A stretch of DNA of 64,000 nucleotides from Polyangiaceae bacterium (lineage in GTDB: Bacteria > Myxococcota_A > Polyangia > Polyangiales > Polyangiaceae), in the NCBI GenBank assembly GCA_020633235.1, contig JACKEA010000006.1, positions 620,001 to 684,000 on the forward strand, in the 5' to 3' direction. Positions 15,232 through 24,176 of this stretch are shown here, piece after piece. The translations under genes and the position numbers were made by a program. The notes beneath the pieces are model-generated. The model was not told the DNA's origin. It saw only the letters and a program-made list of their open reading frames with translations, and searched no databases. The first letter of the stretch is position 1. The number at the start of each line of letters is the position of its first letter.

Positions 15232-16413
15232 GTGTCCCGGTCTCGGCTCTTCGCATTGGCCGCACTGCTGAGCCTCACGGCGTGCTCGCGCCTCCTGGAC
15301 TTTTCGGAGGTCACCGGCGGAAAAGCGGATGCTGGGGGAACGAACGCATGCGGTAGCGGCGAGACCCAGTGTAGCGACGAATGCGTCGATCTGACCTCGA
15401 ACGCGAACCACTGCGGAGCCTGTGACACCGACTGCGGCGGTGGCGCGTGCACGGCATCGAAGTGCCAGCCCTTCTTGCTGGCCCCTCTCGACGGTTGCCA
15501 TAGCGTGGTCGTCGACGAGACCGGCAGCAACGTCTACGTCACTCGCTACCTCCCCGAGGCCTCGAAGGCGGAGGGCGGCGTCTACAAGGTGGATCTGCAA
15601 ACGGGTGAAGTCACCGGCGTCGCGTTGGGCCAAAGCGGGGCGGCGTGGCTGCGACGTGCGGGCAAGACTCTGTTCTGGACAACCGAAGCCGCGCCGGAGG
15701 CGGTGTGGAAGCTCGACGTGGACATGCCGGGCGCCACTCCCGCGCAGGTGTACCCCAACGCCGGAGACTCGACGCCGAGGCGTCCGTTCGGGCTCGCAGT
15801 AGACGGCTCCTTCGTCTACTTCACTGACAAGAACGGTGCCATCGGCCGGGTCCCCGTAGCTGGTGATACCAGCGAGCTCTTGTATCCAAACCTGTCAGGC
15901 GTGCCAACGACCTTGGATGTGCTCGGTTCCTGGATCTACTACTCGGAGCACAATCCCGATCCGGGCACGGATGCCATTCGGCGCGTGCCACTGTCTCCCT
16001 CCACACCGCCGGACTCGCCGGAAGCGGTTGCGACGAAATTGGAGGGCGCCTGGGGCGTGATCGCGCGCGAGTTGCCCAACGACGATTCAGGTTTGGAGTT
16101 GCGCGTGTTCGCCAGCGTGGCCAATGGCGCACTGATCGCCACGCCCAAACCTGCTGGTGGCTTCTCGACGACGGCGGTGAGCAACGAAACGGGTGTGGCG
16201 GCGCCCAGCGGCGCGGAGATCATACTGCTCGACGACGAGCTCTACTGGGCGACGCGAGGCGGCGTGGGGGGTTCCATCCAAAGCTATCGGTTGGGCAGCA
16301 TAGGAAGCGCGAGCGAGTTTGCCAGCACCAACACGCCGGTCGGCGTGACGAGCGTCGGCGACTTCCTGTACTGGTGCTCGCTGGACTTCGGCTTGGTGCG
16401 CGCGCGATTGTGA
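15232..16413 (+). CDS. Lipoprotein with Stig1-like Cys motif and beta-propeller-like repeats
   Basis: A 393-residue lipoprotein that starts with GTG. Signal peptide RSRLFALAALLSLTACSR (lipobox LTAC) is followed by a Stig1-like Cys cluster (CGSGETQCSDECVDL, NHCGACDTDCGGG, CTASKC) common in myxobacterial surface proteins. From about residue 80 on, blades such as GVYKVDLQTGEVTGVALG, PFGLAVDGSFVYFTDKNGAIGRV and LDVLGSWIYYSEHN resemble NHL/SMP-30-type propellers. The start was chosen because it is the only one directly before the signal peptide; upstream frame residues look non-coding. It probably binds a ligand or partner protein at the cell surface. It ends 2 bp from the convergent sigma-54 activator gene. 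Confidence 0.75.
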   Translation: MSRSRLFALAALLSLTACSRLLDFSEVTGGKADAGGTNACGSGETQCSDECVDLTSNANHCGACDTDCGGGACTASKCQPFLLAPLDGCHSVVVDETGSNVYVTRYLPEASKAEGGVYKVDLQTGEVTGVALGQSGAAWLRRAGKTLFWTTEAAPEAVWKLDVDMPGATPAQVYPNAGDSTPRRPFGLAVDGSFVYFTDKNGAIGRVPVAGDTSELLYPNLSGVPTTLDVLGSWIYYSEHNPDPGTDAIRRVPLSPSTPPDSPEAVATKLEGAWGVIARELPNDDSGLELRVFASVANGALIATPKPAGGFSTTAVSNETGVAAPSGAEIILLDDELYWATRGGVGGSIQSYRLGSIGSASEFASTNTPVGVTSVGDFLYWCSLDFGLVRARL

Positions 16414-16415
16414 GC

Positions 16416-17741
<1,326 letters not shown>

Positions 17742-18554
17742 TCAAAATCGCCCTGAGGCGCTCACCAGGAATCCATGCCCCGATGTGGTGGTCGGCCCGT
17801 GGGAGAGCACCAAGTAGGATCCGCTGGCGGCACCGACGACGCCCACCGCCAACGCGATGTCCGAATATGTGGCCTTTCGTTTGGCGGAATCGACCTTGGA
17901 TTGATCGCACGTTGGGGCGCAGTCCTCCTTGAACCCGTCCAGATCACTCTTGGCGCTCAGCCACAAAGCCGCTGACGCGCCGAGAGCCACGGCACCAATT
18001 CCGACCAGCGCGTAGCCGAGGTACGGGGGCGGCTCCGTGGGAGAGGTGCTGGAGGCACGGGCGGGGGCGCGTGGTCGGAGCGCGACCGAGACTCGGCGCC
18101 GTGACTCGCCCGGGGCTGCCACGAACTCTCGGGAGACCTTGATGCCGTCGGTGGCGGTCACGCTCAACCGGTGCTTGCCGGGGTCCACGTCGACCGCGGC
18201 TCCCACCCAGGATCGCCCTAGCTCATTGCCGTCCAGTCGTACGGCTACGTCAGAGCGATCACGACCCTTTTGGTCACGCACCACGATGACCACGGACGGG
18301 ATCTCGCTGCGGAGCTCCATGAGCCACTGGGTGCATTGACTCGCGATCTCACCGGGGCATTCGGCGGCGGCGCACTCGCGGAGGTTCTTCCGTGCTTCGA
18401 GCAACTGACCAGCGAGACGCTTCTCCTGCGCTGCCACGTGAGCGGCGATGCACGCGTCCACGGACCGTTCTTCTGCTACCGCAGGTCCAGCCCCAAAGCA
18501 CAGCGCGGTCGCGAGGAGCGGAGCGACGCACCGATCTAGCGTTGACCTAGGCAT
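17742..18554 (-). CDS. PEGA-like exported membrane protein
   Basis: A 270-residue protein with a cleavable signal peptide (LLATALCFGAGPAVAEE). Helical, Cys-containing residues 30-85 (VDACIAAHVAAQEKRLAGQL, CAAAECPGEIASQC) suggest a TPR-like cap. A PEGA-like beta domain follows (VRLDGNELGRSW, VDVDPGKHRLSVTATDG, about residues 95-150), then two hydrophobic segments (YLGYALVGIGAVALGASAALW and IALAVGVVGAASGSYLVL). The arrangement is common in myxobacterial proteins encoded next to Ser/Thr kinases. It overlaps the kinase gene by 19 bp and abuts the sigma-54 activator gene, so it may supply an envelope signal to the kinase. Confidence 0.75.
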   Translation of the reverse strand: MPRSTLDRCVAPLLATALCFGAGPAVAEERSVDACIAAHVAAQEKRLAGQLLEARKNLRECAAAECPGEIASQCTQWLMELRSEIPSVVIVVRDQKGRDRSDVAVRLDGNELGRSWVGAAVDVDPGKHRLSVTATDGIKVSREFVAAPGESRRRVSVALRPRAPARASSTSPTEPPPYLGYALVGIGAVALGASAALWLSAKSDLDGFKEDCAPTCDQSKVDSAKRKATYSDIALAVGVVGAASGSYLVLSHGPTTTSGHGFLVSASGRF

Positions 18555-19954
18555 TCCCGCTTCCAGTGTACTACGCCGCGTTCGTCGACGGTGTAGGGCG
18601 GTTTGCAGCTGGTTGGGGGAACCTTCGGTGACGCGGGAGGCTTGGCGGTCGACCTGGGGCGCAGTACCGGCGGCTTCGCCGATGGCGTGGCGGAGGCGGG
18701 AGCAGATGCTTCCGGTCGAGGAGCGCGGATCGAGGTCGCCGGCCGCGGTTCGGACGTGCTGACCGCGGGAGGCGGGAGCTTCGGTTCAGCGGCGGGGGCC
18801 ACGTCTGGTTGCGAGCTTGCGGTCAATACCCGCCCGCCGATCAAGATCCCCGCGCCCAGCAATCCGAGGGCGCCAACGGCCAGACCCACGCCGCGTAGAC
18901 CCCGTCGCTGTCGTGTCGACGGGTTGCTGTCCGCGGTCAATGCCGTTCCAGTGCCTTCGGCGCGTCGTGGGAGCCCCGTCGCCAGGCTCGGTGTCCCGGT
19001 CTCCATGCTCGAGATCGTGGCCGCTCGGTCTTCGAGGACGCTTCCCGCCAGCCCGTGGACCCAGCGCCCCACTACCGTCGCGCTTCCGGGCGCACACGCT
19101 TCCTCCAGGGCGTAGGCCATCTCCTCTGCGGTTTGCCAACGTTCAGCGACGTTGCGGGCTAGGCCCTTCATGACCACCGAGTCCAGCGCGGGAGGAACGT
19201 CGCTTCGCACGCGCGACGGCGGATCCACGATGCGCGTCAGGACCCGATTGACCACGGCCGCATCGTTGTTCGCCGCGAACAGGCGGCGCAGAGTGAGCAT
19301 CTCCCAAAGAATGACCGCCGCCGCAAAGAGATCCGTACGGGCGTCCACGTCATCTCCCAAGATTTGCTCGGGTGCCATGTAGGCTGGCTTGCCTTTGAGT
19401 TGCCCTTCGCGAGTCGCCTGCAGGCGCCCAACGGCGCGCGCCACTCCGAAGTCCACGATGCGGGGAACTCCATCCTCGCCCACCAGTAGATTCTGCGGCG
19501 TGAAGTCGCGATGCACGATCTGGAGGGGCCGGCCGGTCTCCGCCTTCGCGGTGTGGGCCGCATGAAGTCCGTGCAGCGTGGGAACCATGATTCCCGTGAT
19601 CAGGTCGAACGGCGGCAGCAGTCGGTCTCGCGCTGCTGCGCGCACCAGACGCGACAGCGATTCACCGTGCACGTAGTCCATCACCAACAGGACGTCGTTC
19701 TCGTGGATCACGACGTCGAGTACCGAGGTCACGTTCGGATGACGGATCCGGGCCGTCAGGCGTGCCTCGTCCAGCAGCATCGCGACGAATTCCGGTTCCT
19801 TGGCCAGGTGCGAGTGCAGCTTCTTGATTGCGACGGTGCGCGCGAAGCCACCTGGACCCACGACCCGGCCATAGTGGACTGATGCCATACCCCCAGAAGC
19901 GATTTCACCGAACAGGGCGTATCGCCCAATCACTTTGGGCTCGGACTCGGACAC
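18536..19954 (-). CDS. Transmembrane Ser/Thr kinase with HRDFTPQN catalytic loop
   Basis: A 472-residue kinase that starts with GTG. The catalytic domain spans residues 10-285: glycine loop IASGGMASVHYG, lysine in VAIKKLHSHL, catalytic loop IVHRDFTPQN (Thr replaces the usual Lys two after Asp), metal-binding IVDFGVAR and GKPAYMAPEQ. One membrane helix lies near residue 365 (VGLAVGALGLLGAGILIGG), followed by a Pro/Ser-rich exterior tail that ends in a two-Cys motif, CKPPYTVDERG to WKRECL. It is the first gene of a tight three-gene cassette with a PEGA-like protein and an FHA-sigma-54 activator, and probably phosphorylates the latter or a shared partner. Confidence 0.9.
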   Translation of the reverse strand: MSESEPKVIGRYALFGEIASGGMASVHYGRVVGPGGFARTVAIKKLHSHLAKEPEFVAMLLDEARLTARIRHPNVTSVLDVVIHENDVLLVMDYVHGESLSRLVRAAARDRLLPPFDLITGIMVPTLHGLHAAHTAKAETGRPLQIVHRDFTPQNLLVGEDGVPRIVDFGVARAVGRLQATREGQLKGKPAYMAPEQILGDDVDARTDLFAAAVILWEMLTLRRLFAANNDAAVVNRVLTRIVDPPSRVRSDVPPALDSVVMKGLARNVAERWQTAEEMAYALEEACAPGSATVVGRWVHGLAGSVLEDRAATISSMETGTPSLATGLPRRAEGTGTALTADSNPSTRQRRGLRGVGLAVGALGLLGAGILIGGRVLTASSQPDVAPAAEPKLPPPAVSTSEPRPATSIRAPRPEASAPASATPSAKPPVLRPRSTAKPPASPKVPPTSCKPPYTVDERGVVHWKRECLGQR

Positions 19955-20093
19955 CAGCTTCGAATCCTAGCCGCTGGGGGCGCTGGGACCAATAACTTGT
20001 CCCGCGGACGGGAGTCTCGAATTCTCCTCGCGGGTCCGCCTTGACGCGGCGAGACTTGCGCCGCCCGCACTCCGACATACCTTGAGCCGAGGT

Positions 20094-20405
20094 ATGTCGA
20101 AAACGACGGTCGCTCCCAAGCCCGAGGTGGTCTCGTCGCTCCGCTTCTTCGTGGATCCCCGCGTCGGCTTCTGGTCGAAGCTCCTGGTGCTGCTCGCGGC
20201 ACTCTACGTGGTTTTTCCGATCGACCTGATTCCGGATCCCATCGTCGTCATCGGATGGCTAGACGACATCGCGGCCATGGTCACGGCGCTCACGGCACTG
20301 TTGTTCGCTTTCCGGCGCTTCAAGAGCCAGGCCACGGCGGTGCTGCCCGGTCGGGGGACGGCCGTGCCTGGTGTGATCGAGACCGACGGCACCGAGGTGC
20401 GCTGA
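20094..20405 (+). CDS. DUF1232/YkvA-family small membrane protein
   Basis: A 103-residue protein. Residues 15-75 carry the DUF1232 signature (VDPRVGFWSKLLVLLAALYV, then FPIDLIPDPIVVIGWLDDI), with two membrane-associated helices, and a short hydrophilic tail follows. The core PxDLIPDxxxxxGxLDD is exact. ATG at 20094 is chosen over a TTG 12 bp upstream. The biochemical role of the family is not established. It lies 47 bp ahead of the cyclase-like gene. Confidence 0.8.
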   Translation: MSKTTVAPKPEVVSSLRFFVDPRVGFWSKLLVLLAALYVVFPIDLIPDPIVVIGWLDDIAAMVTALTALLFAFRRFKSQATAVLPGRGTAVPGVIETDGTEVR

Positions 20406-20452
20406 GCGCCACGCCGGACCGGCTCCCGCGTGTGGTGTATCCTCACGGCGGT

Positions 20453-21073
20453 ATGGACGATTCGTGGCTATCGAGCAGCGCTGCTCGGCTCTGGCACCTC
20501 GTCGCTCAGCGCTGTGAGCGCGGGGCGGACACCGGGGCGATCGATCAGCGCATCTGGGACTTGTTTGGCGAAGAGTGGGCCGTGGTCTTCACCGATTTGG
20601 CTGGCTTTTCTCGCGGCGTGGAAAAGTTCGGGATCATCCACTTCTTGCAGGTGATCTACGAGCACAAGAAGCTGCTGTTGCCGCTGGTAGAGGAGCACGA
20701 CGGCATCCTGGTCAAAGCCGAAGGGGACAGCTTGATGCTCCTCTTCCGTCGGGCGGTCCGTGCTCTGGACTGCTGTCAGGCCATGATGCAGGCGTGCGAG
20801 CACGTGAACGGCCGGCGGAAACCCGAGGAGCAGATCTTGCTGTGCGCCGGCATCGGCTACGGCCGCATCCTCCGCGTGGGGGACGAGGACGTGTGGGGCG
20901 CCGAGGTGAACGCCGCGAGCAAGCTCGGAGAAGACCGCGCCAAGGCGGGCGACATCCTGATCACGGACGCGGCCCGGGCGCAGCTCGCCCTGGAGGGCCG
21001 CGTCGAGCTGTCACTGGAAGAGATCGACGCGGAGGTGCCTGCGTCCTTGCACAACTTCAAGCTCCGGCGCTGA
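20453..21073 (+). CDS. Class III adenylate/guanylate cyclase-like protein
   Basis: A 206-residue soluble protein that is almost only a cyclase homology domain. Both metal-binding Asp motifs are visible (VVFTDLAGFSRG and KAEGDSLMLLF). The stretch WGAEVNAASKLGEDRAKAGD matches the region with the transition-state Asn and Arg, but Lys stands where Arg is expected. No sensory or membrane part is present. It could make cyclic nucleotides weakly or act as a regulator without activity. Its last 17 bp overlap the end of the convergent hybrid kinase gene. Confidence 0.8.
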   Translation: MDDSWLSSSAARLWHLVAQRCERGADTGAIDQRIWDLFGEEWAVVFTDLAGFSRGVEKFGIIHFLQVIYEHKKLLLPLVEEHDGILVKAEGDSLMLLFRRAVRALDCCQAMMQACEHVNGRRKPEEQILLCAGIGYGRILRVGDEDVWGAEVNAASKLGEDRAKAGDILITDAARAQLALEGRVELSLEEIDAEVPASLHNFKLRR

Positions 21074-23243
21074 GGCTTGGCCGGTCGCTGCCACGGGACG
21101 CGGCCAGCGCGATCTGCTCTCGCAGGCGTTCCACGTCCACGGGCTTGTCACACACGCGCTCGTGCATGCGCTCGCAGAACTCGCGGGTCTCCGCCGTGAA
21201 GGCGCCCCCGGTGGTGAACACCACGCGCTGGGCGACCTGGGGGCTTCGCCGTTCGATTTTCTCGTACAGCTCTATGCCCGTGGTTCCCGGCATCATCACG
21301 TCCGTCACGATGGCGTCAAATGGCTCTCCGTCGTCCAGCCGTTCGAGGGCTTCGGTCGCCGAGCTGCACGCCGTCACCTGGTAGTGGCGTCGGAGCTCCC
21401 GCGCCAGCGCCCGAAGCACCGCGGGTTCGTCGTCCACGACCAGGACCCGATAGCGTCGGTCAGGCATCGAGCGGCGGGGGCGCGGGCGGCTCGCGGGCTC
21501 GGATTCGGGTTCGGTCGCCGGCAGAACCACTCGAAATGTGGTGCCTCCGACCGCTCCGCCGTCGATCTCGATGTCTCCCCCCAGGGCACGCACCGTTTCA
21601 CGGCAGATGGTGAGGCCCAATCCGGTTCCCGCCCCCACGGGCTTGGTGGTGAAGAAGGGATCGAAGACGCGATCACGGATCTCCGGCGCGATACCCACTC
21701 CGGAGTCCCGCACCTCGCACACGGCGCGGGCACCGTCGACGAACGTGCGCAGCTCGATCACGTTGTGACTCGGATCTCCTTCCGGGATGGCGTGCAGGGC
21801 GTTGACCAGCAGATTCAAGACCACCTGCGCGAGCTTGGTCTCGTTTCCGAGCGCCGTGGCGTGGTCGCGGTGCTCGACCTGAACCTTGGCGCGTTGCCGG
21901 ATCTCGCTTTGAACCATGGCAACGGCGCTGTCGGCGACCTCGGAAAGGCGCAGGCGCGTGCGCTCTTCCTCGGAACGCGAGAACACGCCCACGGCCCGCA
22001 CGATGTCGCGGATGCGCCGCGCGCCGAGCAGCGCGCCGTCCAAGAGCTCGCGGCCAGGGCCGGCGGCGGCGTCTCGTTCGAGCTCCTCCAGGTTCAAGAT
22101 CACGTAGCTCAGGGGATTGTTGATCTCGTGGCTGATACCCGCCGCCAGCGTGCCCACCGCCGCTAGTCGGTCCGCCTCCATCAGTCGTCCCGTCAGCTCC
22201 TTCTTTTGCGTCACGTCGTGCGCGACCAGTACGAAACCGGGCTGGTCGTCGATCTCGACCTCCGCTGCGCCGAGCTCCACCAGGGTGTCGCTCCCCAGGT
22301 GCAGCTCGACCCGCGAGTCGGTTTCGAACAACTCGTCGCGGGCCCCCCGGGCAGTGGGCAGCAGCTCCCACAAGCTTCGATTCAACGCTCGAGTCTCCGG
22401 GATCCCCGTGAGCTCGGCCATGCCCCGGTTCCACAGACGCACCTTGTCTTCGCTGTCGACCAAGACCACGCCGTCCGCCACGGCGGCCACCACGTCGCGA
22501 TACAGCCGCGCCTGCGCGCGCTGTTGGAGCCGGGCGTCGGCGGTCTCGGCCTCGCTCGTCTCCAGCATCTGGAGGTACTTGCCGACGTCGTGCGCGACCA
22601 GGCTCATGGCCAGCGCCAGGAAGCCATACTCCACGGTGGAGAACGCGGGCCAGTGTCCCAGGGCCGCCATCGCGAAGGTATGCGCCGCCACGCCGCACCA
22701 CACGGTGAGCCCGATGAAGAAGTAGCGTGTCTCCCGACGCCGCGACTTGGGCGCGCGGCTGACGACTACCGTCGCGAGGATCGCCATCAGGACGCCGTAT
22801 CCGGAGAACAGGTCCACCAGCGTGTTCTGCGTCCGGCGGTAGACGGGGTTGTCCCCGGCGATGGCGGTGAAGGGTTGAACGTCCGTCACGACCCAAGGGG
22901 AGAGCAGCAGCACCGTGCTCACGCTCCAGGAGGTGAGCAGCGCGGCGCGCCGCCGCGGCGTGAAGCGCGCAGAGACCGCCAGCGCCCAGGCCAGGGCGGC
23001 GTGGGCCGCCGTCCCGAGCAAGACCCCTTCGAGGCGGGACAGCACCAGCGCCGTCTCGGCGCCGGCGTCGTAGTGGATGGCCATGCTGGTGGCGTAGCCC
23101 CCGGTCACCACGCACAGGATCGCGAGCCACAGGTGCTCGGAGCGATGGCGTCTCAGCGCGTACAAGCGCGCCTCGTAGGACGCGAGGAGGCCGGCCATTC
23201 CAGCGATGGCGGCATCGGCGACCGAGAGGGGGGAGACGTTCAT
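21057..23243 (-). CDS. Hybrid histidine kinase with 7-TM-like N-terminus, PAS and C-terminal receiver
   Basis: A 728-residue membrane sensor kinase. Residues 1-225 hold about six or seven hydrophobic helices (for example LWLAILCVVTGGYATSM and YGVLMAILATVVV). A PAS domain covers about 245-355 (VVAAVADGVVLVDSEDKVRLWN). The H-box GISHEINNPL is near 385, and ATPase motifs follow (NLLVNALHA, DSGVGIAPE, FDPFFTTKPVGAGTGLGL). A receiver domain ends the protein (VLVVDDEPAVLR, phospho-Asp in IVTDVMMPG, Lys in CDKPVDV). The start at 23243 gives the membrane region without extra residues. The partner regulator is unknown; phospho-relay to its own receiver is expected. Confidence 0.9.
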   Translation of the reverse strand: MNVSPLSVADAAIAGMAGLLASYEARLYALRRHRSEHLWLAILCVVTGGYATSMAIHYDAGAETALVLSRLEGVLLGTAAHAALAWALAVSARFTPRRRAALLTSWSVSTVLLLSPWVVTDVQPFTAIAGDNPVYRRTQNTLVDLFSGYGVLMAILATVVVSRAPKSRRRETRYFFIGLTVWCGVAAHTFAMAALGHWPAFSTVEYGFLALAMSLVAHDVGKYLQMLETSEAETADARLQQRAQARLYRDVVAAVADGVVLVDSEDKVRLWNRGMAELTGIPETRALNRSLWELLPTARGARDELFETDSRVELHLGSDTLVELGAAEVEIDDQPGFVLVAHDVTQKKELTGRLMEADRLAAVGTLAAGISHEINNPLSYVILNLEELERDAAAGPGRELLDGALLGARRIRDIVRAVGVFSRSEEERTRLRLSEVADSAVAMVQSEIRQRAKVQVEHRDHATALGNETKLAQVVLNLLVNALHAIPEGDPSHNVIELRTFVDGARAVCEVRDSGVGIAPEIRDRVFDPFFTTKPVGAGTGLGLTICRETVRALGGDIEIDGGAVGGTTFRVVLPATEPESEPASRPRPRRSMPDRRYRVLVVDDEPAVLRALARELRRHYQVTACSSATEALERLDDGEPFDAIVTDVMMPGTTGIELYEKIERRSPQVAQRVVFTTGGAFTAETREFCERMHERVCDKPVDVERLREQIALAASRGSDRPSLSAGA

Positions 23244-23319
23244 GAGCCCGAGGACGGGATTGCCCGCACCTCGACGAACGGCGATCGATGCAGAAGCTTG
23301 AGACCCGCCGCTGATGGAA

Positions 23320-24021
23320 TCAGAGCCCGGCTTCCATGAAGCCGCCGTCGAAGCCGGCTTCCACGCCGCCATCGGACTCGCCGCAGTCGCTCGGGACCAC
23401 TAGGCCGCCATCCTCGTTGATCAAAGTCACGCCGTCGGAGCAGATGTTCTCCGGGCCTTTGCCCTCGTGAGCGTAATAGAAGTCCGAGAACACGTCGGGC
23501 TCGAAGCAGTCGCTACGGAGCGTCACGCCCCAGGCCGCGGCCGCCCAGCGGGTGGGTAGAAGTGGGTCCGGCGTCAGGATCACCCGGCGCTTCACCGAGC
23601 TCGTTTTCAAGCACAACGGATCCGCGGATAGTTGGGCGATCCACGTCTTCGCGGCGTCCACCTCGCTGCCGCAGTCCGTGCAGCTGTAGGCGACGACCAC
23701 GGCGCCGTGCTCCATCGCGTGCACCCAGAAGCCACGCGGGATGGCCTGATCGTAGATGCCGAACTCCGCCCAGAAGCCATAGTGGGGCCCCGAGGTCGGA
23801 GGGTTCGACGAGTACTCCACCAGGGAGCACTCGGCCACGTGGGGGGAGGGCAGCAGGGGGTAGTGCTGGAGCACGGCGCCGCACGTGCTGCCGTCCACCG
23901 GCATCGGCTCGTAGCTCGGCGCGTCAGCGCCGGCGTCCTTTGCCGGTGTGTCCGTGCTGTCGCCGCCGCAGGCTGGGACGAGCAGCGCGAGCGGGAGCGC
24001 GAGCCAAAGAGCCGAATGCAC
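23320..24021 (-). CDS. DUF3105-family lipoprotein
   Basis: A 233-residue lipoprotein that starts with GTG at 24021, which gives the signal peptide HSALWLALPLALLVPACGG. The body is the DUF3105 domain: YSSNPPTSGPHYGFWAEFGIY, RGFWVHAMEHGAVVVAYSC, then CTDCGSEVDAAKTWI. The conserved HxMEHG and PPTSGPHY are exact. A run of Asp/Gly-rich residues ends the protein. The family's function is not known. An upstream ATG at 24063 would read through a repeat element (MFVGPPRKR) and is less likely. Confidence 0.8.
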   Translation of the reverse strand: MHSALWLALPLALLVPACGGDSTDTPAKDAGADAPSYEPMPVDGSTCGAVLQHYPLLPSPHVAECSLVEYSSNPPTSGPHYGFWAEFGIYDQAIPRGFWVHAMEHGAVVVAYSCTDCGSEVDAAKTWIAQLSADPLCLKTSSVKRRVILTPDPLLPTRWAAAAWGVTLRSDCFEPDVFSDFYYAHEGKGPENICSDGVTLINEDGGLVVPSDCGESDGGVEAGFDGGFMEAGL

Positions 24022-24037
24022 GACGACGAGCGTAGGA

Positions 24038-24060
24038 CGTTTCCGCGGCGGGCCAACAAA
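24038..24060. repeat. Single arm of the dispersed intergenic element
   Basis: CGTTTCCGCGGCGGGCCAACAA is nearly identical to the right arms at 13587-13610 and 30916-30934. Here it has no partner arm. It lies in the divergent intergenic region and, in one frame, gives the spurious peptide FVGPPRKR ahead of the DUF3105 gene. Confidence 0.7.
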
Positions 24061-24065
24061 CAAAT

Positions 24066-24094
24066 CTCGAGCTTGTCGAGCAAGGGCTTGCTCG
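24066..24094. promoter_or_regulatory. Two overlapping perfect dyads, possible sigma-54 activator site
   Basis: CTCGA-gcttg-TCGAG (24066-24080) and CGAGCAAG-gg-CTTGCTCG (24077-24094) overlap. Their centres lie about 85-100 bp upstream of the predicted +1 (about 24172) of a consensus sigma-54 promoter, a typical enhancer position. Either dyad could also be a transcript hairpin. Confidence 0.4.
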
Positions 24095-24145
24095 ATCGTG
24101 CAACGCCGGGACCCTCGAGACTCGCCTTTGCCGAAGCATTGGAGC

Positions 24146-24161
24146 TGGCACGACGGTTGCT
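24146..24161 (+). promoter_or_regulatory. Consensus sigma-54 promoter of the kinase gene at 24177
   Basis: TGGCACGACGGTTGCT is a full match to TGGCACG-N4-TTGCW with exact GG-N10-GC spacing. The predicted +1 is near 24172, five bases before the ATG at 24177. Confidence 0.7.
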
Positions 24162-24176
24162 GTTCTTTGCAGGGCC

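Noticed and set aside
19955..20093. TTGACG at 20041 as a promoter for the DUF1232 gene
   Set aside because: No acceptable -10 box lies 16-18 bp downstream.
24022..24063. ATG start at 24063 for the DUF3105 lipoprotein
   Set aside because: The extra residues are the translation of a dispersed repeat arm and would separate the start from the signal peptide.
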